Shown: piece after piece, positions 56,212 through 64,000 of the stretch
Layout of the letters: each line of letters begins with the position of its first letter
Position numbering within the stretch: the first letter of the stretch is position 1
Notes under the pieces: generated by a model
Databases searched by the model: none
The model's input: the letters and a program-made list of their open reading frames with translations, nothing else
Told to the model about the DNA's origin: nothing
DNA from: Avena insularis
Lineage: Eukaryota; Streptophyta; Magnoliopsida; Poales; Poaceae
Assembly (NCBI GenBank): GCA_023614405.1
Contig: CM042694.1
Span: 113,954,685-114,018,684, forward strand
Length of the DNA stretch: 64,000 nt
Direction: 5' to 3'
Program-made: the position numbers and the translations under genes

Positions 56212-58959
56212 CATCTCCAAGCTTAACTCCTGCTCGTCCTCGAGTAGGTAAGTGATAAAAAGAAAGAATAATTTTTGAGGTGACATGCACCATCAAAGAC
56301 TTGATCAAAGTTTTTGCAAAACATTGATAGCTGGGATCATAGTACTTCAATCATAACATGAAATACAAAGTTCTAGCAATAAGACAAAGAAACTATGATA
56401 CAACATGAAAAGGCACAAACAAAAGATTCATGAATAACAATGCTTTGCAAGACGTTTGTTTGTTTCACATAAAGAAAACATAGCATAATAGCATTCAGCT
56501 TGTCCCTCATAGAGTAACAAATATAAATGCATAGGACACCTTGAAAGTTCATAAGAGTGACTAGATACAAATAGTTTAAAACAAGCAATATCAAGATATG
56601 CATCAATCAACAAGTCTTGGGACAATGCACATAGAACTAAGAATGGGCCACTATGCTCTCAAAGTATGTGCATAAAGGTAGAAGGTGGAGACTCAATATA
56701 ATGGTGGAAGAAAGGACTTCATAGAAGGAAGCATAGATTCAAGTCTCATAAAGAGCTTCCAAAAATTATGGTACTTAATAGCTTTCAGCTCTCATTGCCC
56801 CTATCATAAGCATCTTAAAGTGATTAAGGTTAAAGTGAACAAACTATGGTGTACATGCTTGATGAAGTATAAGTCAGAAATCTCATGTCCCTTGTATACG
56901 AGGGCCGCTCCTCATGCTACTCAAGTTTAGTCACCGGTAAGTTCTTGTCATTGTAAGTATATGTGTATCATAGAGAACCGCCAACGAGGTACCCTTTGCC
57001 CGATGATACGGAAGAATCCCCATATCAAAATGACAAGGCAAGCAGACAACGAGGATCTCAACAATCTTCTTATTTACCATGGGAATATGGTGCTTTTTTC
57101 TCTCTTTCCTCTTTTCATAATCTTTTTTTTTCTTTTTCTCTTTTTTCTCAATATAGGACTCTTTTTTTATAAGAAAAATGCTTCATAGACAGCTCATTAT
57201 GGTTACGCTGCAGGTTTCCACCATGTCAGCATGGATTAGACCAATGCCCAGTGCTTTCTCTAACACATATACATAACACCATGGACTTACAAGCTCCCTT
57301 TCATTTCACACGATTTACATCCATATACAAAGGAGCATGATATCAACTAGGTACAAGTACCATGTGCAATGTTGAAAGCGTTCCCCATGACAGCATGGTT
57401 CTGCTAATTCCCAACAAATAAGTGCAAGCATATACAACATAGAAGACACAATGGTTCAAGTTTATTAAGGGCAAGAAAAGTAAAGTGTGCCATCAAGTTC
57501 GTGAGAGCTTTAATCACTAGTTTTCTCATAACAAGTTTAATTCAGAAGGTAAACAAAAGCATGAATATACTTGGAATAGCATAAGCTAGTAGGTAGGTAT
57601 GGTGGACTCTTTGGAATAACTTGGTTTAGGGAGTTGGATGCATGAGTGGAACTCATACTTGGTTGTGGAGGCTAGCAAAAGACTGTGAGCGACAAACTAA
57701 GAGAGCAATAATGGCCATAATCATGCAGAGCGACAAAACATCATTGATCAAAGCATAAAGTGATACTACAAGTTGAAAACTTAAGGATCATAAAGGCTTA
57801 TAGTGACTTGGGATAGTCATAACATGGTGTAAGCATGTGCCAAGTCAACCCAAATAAAGCATCAAAGGAGAATACCACTATATACTATGCTTTAATATGC
57901 TAAAACAACGCATGATTCATCCAAGGCACATTAAGCAATCTCAATTGTTTATAACAAGTCATGCTACAACAAAGAATACTAAGAATAAAGCCAAAACAAT
58001 ATCAAGCATGGTATGACAAAGCATAGGCCACAGTCAAAAACAAGCTCTCTTTACCACTTAAGCATGAACTTTCCTACTCTTTTCCAAACCAAACCACACA
58101 GTCAATGTATGAAAGAGGGGGTCCAACCAATTTATTCAGAAAACTAAGCAAACCAAGCAAACTAAAAACCAAAACGAAAACGAAAAAGAAGACGCTCTAA
58201 GAACAACACAACTGTACATGAAACAATAAAAATAAAGTGTTTGGAAGAAACCTGAAATTTTTATTGATGAAGAAGGGGATGCCTTGGGCATCCCCAAGCT
58301 TTAACGCTTGTACTTCTTGGATATTTCTTGGGGTGACACACGTGGCATCCCCAATCTTGAGCTTTAGTTCATCCTTCATCTTATTAATCATTCCTTCCAT
58401 ACACCTGAAATTTTTCCTTCATACAAAACTTCACACAATCTTTATTAGCAACATTAGTGCACTCAAGATAATAAGTCTTTAGGTTCAGTTCTAACACCAA
58501 TAAAATTTCCATTAAAACACTAGATGCTGTAGCACTTACCTCAAAAAGCTCAATTCCCCAAAAGAACTCAAAAGGAACCAACAAGAAGCAAATGCAGAAA
58601 ATGGCAGAAATCTGTCAAAACAGACCAGCAGGTAAAGACGAATTTTTTCGAAGATCTTCTGTTGCTCAAATAAAAAAGTGTTGAACTAACGGGAGTTAGA
58701 TAACAACCTGGGGCAGAAGCACAAAAATTCACGCCTCAAAAGAACATACAGAGATTTTACACGAATTTTTACGGTGAAGCACAAAAATCTGTTTCAGGAC
58801 AGCAACTTTCCCAATCATTACTTCTCTCTCATTAGAGGTTACTCTTGGCACAAAAAGCAAATAAAAAGGATAAGGAGCGGTTATTACCGAGGTAATAACT
58901 TCCAAGACTCATCTAAAACTTTTGGGTTATCTCCCAATAAGTACTTTTCTTTAACGCCT
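56212..58959 (-). other. Non-coding 3' internal region of the Gypsy-type element
   Basis: About 2.7 kb between ORF2 and the 3' LTR with no long frame. A polypurine-like AGCTTGGAGATGT borders the LTR (minus strand). Positions 56750-58959 are shared with 1-2130, showing that this non-coding part is conserved between two otherwise different elements. Confidence 0.8.
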
Positions 58960-59676
58960 TTAAGTTAGGCATGATAGTTTGAGTGGATGCTCACATAAGA
59001 AATATGAATTGAAGTAAAAGAGAGCATCAAGAAGCAAATTCAAAGCACATTTAAGTCTAACCCACTTCCTATGCATAGGAATCTTGTAAAGAAACAAGTC
59101 ATGAAAGAACAAAGCAACAAGCATAGGACAGCAAAACAAGTGCAACTTGAAGACTTTCAACATAAAGAGGGGAAACTTAATATTGTTGAGACACATAAAA
59201 CCATGTTTCCCCCTCTCATAATAACTTTCAGTAGCATCATGAATAAAATTAACAATATAACTATCACACGAAACATTCTTATCATGAGCCACATGCATAA
59301 AATAATTAATACTCCCCACATAAACATAGTCATTCTTATTGATTGTAGTGGGAGCAAATTCAACAAAATAGCTATCATTATTGTTTTTATCACCATAATC
59401 ATCAAATATAGGAGGCATATTGTAATCATAATTAATTTCCTCCTCAATAGTAGGTGGACTGAAAATATCATAATCATCATTGCAATCATCATATATTGGA
59501 GGTATAGAATCATCATAAGCAATAGAATAGTTATCTTTCCAAGTTTGTTCATTTGTAAACATATCATCATTGGAAGGATCATGGATAGCACTAATAGTAT
59601 AGCAATTATTAATATCATCATTTTCAGAATTGGTACTGAAGAGATTTTCAATATCAAAGTAATGTGCTTTTCCCAA
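58960..59676 (-). CDS. Retrotransposon second ORF, function unknown, 238 aa
   Basis: Frame from 59676 to a stop at 58960. The N-terminal half is acidic and asparagine/tyrosine-rich (IPPIYDDCNDDYDIFSPPTI, then EEEINYDYNMPPIFDDYGD). The C-terminal third is hydrophobic (LFMLKVFKLHLFCCPMLVAL, then FFHDLFLYKIPMHRKW), possibly membrane-associated. No protease (DTG/DSG) or reverse-transcriptase motif. The upstream in-register part of the protein (PFKPLPPKEKNKKKKRR region, 59855-59680) lies in other frames, so the copy is frameshifted relative to an ancestral continuous gag-linked protein. It ends at the point where homology to the first element begins. Confidence 0.6.
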   Translation of the reverse strand: MGKAHYFDIENLFSTNSENDDINNCYTISAIHDPSNDDMFTNEQTWKDNYSIAYDDSIPPIYDDCNDDYDIFSPPTIEEEINYDYNMPPIFDDYGDKNNNDSYFVEFAPTTINKNDYVYVGSINYFMHVAHDKNVSCDSYIVNFIHDATESYYERGKHGFMCLNNIKFPLFMLKVFKLHLFCCPMLVALFFHDLFLYKIPMHRKWVRLKCALNLLLDALFYFNSYFLCEHPLKLSCLT

Positions 59677-59737
59677 TCATGATCACTACTATAGGTAATA
59701 GGCATAGGAACATCATCGAGTTTAGACTCATCAAAAA

Positions 59738-61435
59738 CTATAATAGAAGCAACATGCTTAGGGGAAAATACCATATCCTCTCTCCTTTTACTCCTCCTTT
59801 TCTTCTTTTTATTCTTCTCTTTAGGAGGGAGAGGCTTGAAAGGAAGCTTCTCCATACACCGACAATAGAAGAAAATTTGGAGGATTCCTTCTTTTCATTA
59901 ATAAGATCAAAACACATATTAGTCCTATCATATTTTGGTAAAATCTCATCTTCTATAATATTTTGTATGTAAGTATTTGTGTGACAATTATCAACACAAT
60001 AAAGATGACAACCATGCAGGACACTATTCATGTCAAAAGCACCCATATCTACCAAAGAGGTTTTTCTTAATAACTCTTCACAACCCAAAAATAATGTAAG
60101 TTCATCATGTTGATTAGGAGTGATCATGTCATCACAATACAAACTTGCAGTACTCATTGGATTATAAGGGCTATTATTATGGCTTGAGCATTGAAAATTG
60201 AAATGACCCACTTCAAAACAAAGTTCACAAATAAAAGGATAAAGGGCACAAACTTTTTTACCAAGATCATTTAAAGCCCTATACCACATTCTAGTTTTTT
60301 CATTCCTGTGGGTGATACAATATTCTTCTTCAATTTGATTATTCTCACAAGGTCTATGTATTCCACAAAAATTAACATGCTTATAAGAAGTAGTACTTTC
60401 AGAGGTTTGAGCATGTTTATTGCTATCATTAATAACAATTTCATTTTCCATGCAAGTGTCTTTAAAAGGCTCATGATACATGTCCCATTTTTCTTTAGGA
60501 GCATTAATATGAGAAGCAAAGGTTTTAAAACAATCAATAAGAATTTGAGGATCAAGACCATATTTAGCACTAAGCTCTTGAAAATCAGCAGTTTCAGCGA
60601 AAGACTTAATGCAATCATACTCATAGTTTATACCTGGTTCTTTACTTTTGTTGTTATCCCAATCTTCGGTATTGCTTTGAATTGTTTTAAGAAGATCCCA
60701 CTTAGCTTTGACCTCCTTACTCGTGAAGGATCCCTCTAAACAAGTATCTAGATAGTCCTTGTAATGTCCTGAAAGCCTTGCATAGAAATTATTAATAACA
60801 ATATTCCATGGGAGCTCATGAATGGGACATTTGAGCATTAGTGACTTCAATCTCCCCCATGCTTGGACAATACTTTCTCCATTATGAGGATGAAAATTAT
60901 AAATATAACTCCTATCTTTATGAATTTCATGAGGAGGATAAAATTTAGAGTAAAAGAGAGATTCAAGTTCCTTCCACTCCAAATGATGAGGATCATCTAG
61001 TAGATCATACCACTCCCTTGCTTTGCCCTTAAGTGAAATAGGGAATAGCTTCCTCTTAACTTGGTTCATTGAAATACCTGCACACTTGAACAACTCGCAT
61101 AATTCATGTATAAAGAGTAAATGATCACCAGGATGGACAGTTCCATCTCCAAAATAGCAGTTATTCATAACACGTTCAATAATTTTTATAGGTATTTTAA
61201 AAGGAATGCTTTCAGTATGTGGATTTAAAATATCACAAGTATCATTAGAATTACCACATATGGGAGATAAAGTATCATCAGAGAATCTTTTCTTCTTTAA
61301 AGCCAGGGAACTAAAAAGATCGCTTTCATAAAAACCAACTTCCCCAAGCTTAAACGCTTCCATAGCATTAGTAACAAAGGTGTTCAAAAGATTCATACTA
61401 ATAACATTGCTATTAGCATGCAAAGAAAGTTCCAT
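59738..61435 (-). CDS. Gag polyprotein of the Gypsy-type element, 565 aa
   Basis: Retrotrans_gag-type capsid protein: residues about 100-250 contain LKGKAREWYDLLDDPHHLEW, then LFYSKFYPPHEIHKDRSYIY and WGRLKSLMLKCPIHELPWNI, the classic plant Gypsy capsid block. A CCHC zinc knuckle (CELCFEVGHFNFQC; C-x2-C-x4-H-x4-C) is encoded near 60190-60235. The protein would form virus-like particles and bind element RNA. No protease follows. The C-terminus shifts into an unrelated frame (KRRIKRRKGGVKGER) at about 59850. Upstream of the used ATG, an A-run at about 61438-61444 may have shifted the frame away from an earlier start near 61520. No helper genes are present nearby. Confidence 0.85.
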   Translation of the reverse strand: MELSLHANSNVISMNLLNTFVTNAMEAFKLGEVGFYESDLFSSLALKKKRFSDDTLSPICGNSNDTCDILNPHTESIPFKIPIKIIERVMNNCYFGDGTVHPGDHLLFIHELCELFKCAGISMNQVKRKLFPISLKGKAREWYDLLDDPHHLEWKELESLFYSKFYPPHEIHKDRSYIYNFHPHNGESIVQAWGRLKSLMLKCPIHELPWNIVINNFYARLSGHYKDYLDTCLEGSFTSKEVKAKWDLLKTIQSNTEDWDNNKSKEPGINYEYDCIKSFAETADFQELSAKYGLDPQILIDCFKTFASHINAPKEKWDMYHEPFKDTCMENEIVINDSNKHAQTSESTTSYKHVNFCGIHRPCENNQIEEEYCITHRNEKTRMWYRALNDLGKKVCALYPFICELCFEVGHFNFQCSSHNNSPYNPMSTASLYCDDMITPNQHDELTLFLGCEELLRKTSLVDMGAFDMNSVLHGCHLYCVDNCHTNTYIQNIIEDEILPKYDRTNMCFDLINEKKESSKFSSIVGVWRSFLSSLSLLKRRIKRRKGGVKGERIWYFPLSMLLLL

Positions 61436-61624
61436 GGGTTTTTTTAATTTTCTTTTCAGACAATTTAAGTTCTAACTTAGGAAAAATACTAAAAAGCTCT
61501 CTAATTTTGTTGTTGTTTTCCATTAAGCCTAACTAGTGAAAACAAGAAACAAAAAAAACATAATTGCAGAATCTAAATGAAATAACTTCGAGCACTCACA
61601 CCGGAGGATATGAGTACCTTTTAC

Positions 61625-61740
61625 CTTACCTTCCCGGCAACGGTGCCAGAAAATAGGCGTTTGCCATGGGAGGTTCTTCTTCTTTAATCCTTCGGTGTGA
61701 ATACCCTTTACCTTACCTCCCGGCAATGGCGCCAGAAAAT
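61625..61740 (-). other. Duplicated primer-binding-site region
   Basis: On the minus strand TGGCGCCATTGCCGGGAGG begins about 10 nt inside the 5' LTR (plus 61715-61733). A second copy, TGGCACCGTTGCCGGGAAGG, lies about 80 bp further in (61634-61653). The arrangement is the same as in the element at 1-4598. Confidence 0.65.
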
Positions 61741-61744
61741 AGCT

Positions 61745-62927
61745 TGATGTCTACGCACTTCTATTCTTGTAGACAGTTGTTGGGCCTCCAAGTGATAGAA
61801 GATAGCTTGATGGCGTGGAAGAGACTAAAGGCAAACTAAAATAAAGATGGAAGCAAGCAAACATGTAACAGATCTAATAGCAAACGGTGTTTCCGTGCTT
61901 AGAAACAAGGCCTAGGGATCATACTTTTACTAGTGAACACTCTCATATAGATATATTCTTATTTATGATACTACGTTGAACTACTCTCCGGTTGGACACT
62001 CTAATCGATGGTAGGGCTATAACAGCACACCTCAATGTTCATCTTTCCCATCTAGAAAACCCCACACTGTCACCTTGAGTACTAGATAAGTCCAACAAAC
62101 ACCACAATTTTATAAAGACATCCAACTCCAAATTTAACTCATAACAAGTATTTGTAATCTCTAGCCTAAGTGCCGCCATGGTGTGCACGCTGTCACTTTC
62201 ACACACATGGGGAGAGCAGAGATCTATTAAAGCACTTGAGTAGCAAGGTAGATCTATAGATTACAATCTCATGATCTCAATAAGATCATGCATAGAGAGA
62301 GATGAACACATAGCTACCGATAGAACCCTTAGCCTCGAGAGAGAACTACTCCCTCCTCATCATGGGAATCAGCAATGGTGATGGAGATGGTGGTGGAGAT
62401 CGATGGAGATGGCTCCGGGGGCACTTCCCCGTCCCGGCAGGGTGCCAGAACAGAGACTTTCTGTCCCCCGAATCTCCCCTTCGGTGGCGGTGGCGCAGCG
62501 AAACTTTTCGTGGATTTCTGATTGATTCTTTAGGGTTTTGGTATCGGGAGGCTTTTTATAGGCCAGAGGGCAAGGTCGGTGGGCGGCCAGGGGGGCCACA
62601 CCATGCCCTGGCGCGACCTAGGTGGACCCGCGCCTAGGGGTGGTGTGGCCACCCTGTGGCCCCCCTCCGGCTCTCCTTCTGGCTCCATGAGTCTTCCGGG
62701 GAAATAGTAACTTTGGCTTTTGTCCCGTCCAATTCCGAGAATATTTATTTTCTGACTTCCTGGAACCAAAAACAGCAGAAAACAGGCAACTGGCACTGTG
62801 GCATCTTGTTAATAGGTTAGTCCAAGAAATCATATAAAAAGTACTCCAAAGTTGGAACAAAACACAAGAAAGTACATAAAACCAAGCATGGAACATCAAA
62901 AATTATAGATACATTTGCGATGTATCA
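61745..62927 (-). repeat. 5' LTR of the Gypsy-type element, 1183 bp
   Basis: Same ends as the partner LTR, but it lacks about 235 bp corresponding to 54841-55075. The break lies at a GTG shared by both sides of the missing segment. Confidence 0.95.
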
Positions 62928-64000
62928 ATGCACACAACATATTTTATTTATTATTCAACATAGACTTATAAAGAAAATATAGAGATCAATCCCAATCTAC
63001 CTCACTAACGACAGTTGTCGCAACACCCGAAACCTCGATGGAGAAGGTGGCCATGTCGTTCCGTGCACCCAGATATCACACCTATGCATACATCTCACTG
63101 CACTTGAAACAAAACATGAGAGATGATGTCTCTACATCGATCTTGACATACGCCTTACTGGTGGCTATAGTACGATGCAGACATAATGGATATTTTCATA
63201 ACCACCGTACTGGAACCAAATCATCTTGAGAGAGACATATAGGCTACAGATCGCAGATCGACGTAGCCAGATTATTATACTAGGAACTCCGCATACGAAC
63301 CATCATACGCTTGCATGTCTAAGATAGACGCTACCTTCTGGTGATCGATGTGTTCGCAAGAAAAAATGTGATAGGCTCATTGAATCGAGGCCAACAACTT
63401 GCATGCATGCCGTACAAAAGTTTCTCAAGTACCAAATATGATGCAACATGTAACCTTTCCGCTATCTCGCCCTTATCCTTGGAGATCGAACTACGACACC
63501 TTGACTTGTCCCGGAGCCAGTAGTGACGGCGGCGATCTTGACAGTCAGACATAGCACCTTGGACCGACCTTGCAGTACTACATATTATGATATCGGCCCG
63601 CTACATTGATAAATTATATTGGCGCTCTATCGTTTTCACCATCGTTGGTCAATAAAACCAATTTGGCATCATAATTATAATTATAATTAAGTAATTTATC
63701 CGGTCCAAGTAGGTGCCATGCCTTGATCGTCGCCGTCACTCACTACTCCCGGGCAAATATGTCGTAGTTCCCGAGGTTGCATCTTCTTGTACGGACGGGA
63801 AGCTTCTGTGCGGTGAAGCGGAAAGTCAGAGGATCATGGGTGGCGTAGATCCAAGTGGGCCGACCAACATTGCTGACTACATGCAAGTTGTTAGCCTCGG
63901 TTTGTCTGCATCTGATGGCACGAGTTAATTATGTGAAAGTACAAGTCAAGTTGACAATATCTCCGCTGTGATTTTATATCTTACAAATGAAAGCGTGTTA

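Larger units (their letters stand above)
54794..62927 (-). mobile_element. Complete non-autonomous Gypsy-type LTR retrotransposon, 8134 bp
   Basis: LTRs at 54794-56211 and 61745-62927 with TG...CA ends; exact 5-bp target duplication ATGCA at 54789-54793 and 62928-62932. The gag ORF and primer site show minus orientation. It encodes a gag with zinc knuckle and a second ORF but no protease, reverse transcriptase, RNase H or integrase. Its 3' internal part (56750-58970) equals that of the element at 1-2140. The LTRs are nearly identical apart from one deletion, indicating a recent insertion. Confidence 0.95.
43105..64000 (-). repeat. Right arm of the giant palindrome, split by insertions
   Basis: Reverse-complement counterpart of 42850-36590, running past the window end. 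It is interrupted by CACTA elements (43416-44659, 45657-48749), a Helitron (50455-52459), a LINE-like retroposon (53322-54544) and a Gypsy-type element (54794-62927), together about 15.7 kb. The arm order is fully preserved. Confidence 0.85.

Noticed and set aside
59071..59682. Plus-strand frame of 203 codons rich in isoleucine
   Set aside because: It is the complement of the retrotransposon second ORF; the isoleucine and asparagine runs come from its AT-rich GAT/AAT codons.

Overview
The window is nuclear DNA of a grass, almost certainly a Triticeae cereal (wheat, Aegilops or barley type). The evidence is a single-exon NRT2 high-affinity nitrate transporter very close to the cereal family members, a grass-type mTERF pair, a CC-NBS-LRR gene with a cereal-type intron, and dense nested transposable elements of Triticeae character: BARE/Angela-like Copia LTRs, non-autonomous Gypsy elements, CACTA elements, Stowaway MITEs, PIF/Harbinger elements and a Helitron. 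There is no sign of bacterial or organellar DNA.

Layout. 1-7646: two nested LTR retrotransposon remnants on the minus strand; a gag-less Gypsy-type element, cut by the window edge, lies inside a decayed Copia element. 7647-10100: a decayed Harbinger transposase and an unclassified repeat. 10128-24850: the gene island. Two copies of an mTERF gene together with their flanks form a direct segmental duplication. Copy 1 carries an N-terminal frameshift and copy 2 is intact. An intact two-exon CC-NBS-LRR resistance-type gene lies between them on the minus strand. 24850-29570: a 3' fragment of NRT2, a TE relic with a 5S-rRNA-like stretch, and a Harbinger-type element with exact TSDs. 29570-32500: promoter and complete coding sequence of an NRT2 nitrate transporter. 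32509-36240: a Harbinger element, a nested LINE-like retroposon and a second NRT2 relic.

36590-64000: the most unusual part. It is one very large imperfect palindrome. The left arm (36590-42850) can be followed in reverse complement through the right arm (43100-64000) once five later insertions are subtracted: two CACTA elements, a Helitron, a LINE-like retroposon and an 8.1 kb Gypsy-type element. The inner ends of both arms resemble the promoter region of the intact NRT2 gene and point towards each other, but no NRT2 coding sequence remains at the centre. The region reads as a decayed NRT2 gene array that underwent inversion and duplication and was then invaded by mobile elements.

Only three genes look functional: mTERF copy 2 (21911-23083, +), the NLR (18613-14768, -) and NRT2 (30643-32163, +). 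All comparisons were made by eye; no database or alignment software was used. TE family names are given only as resemblance.
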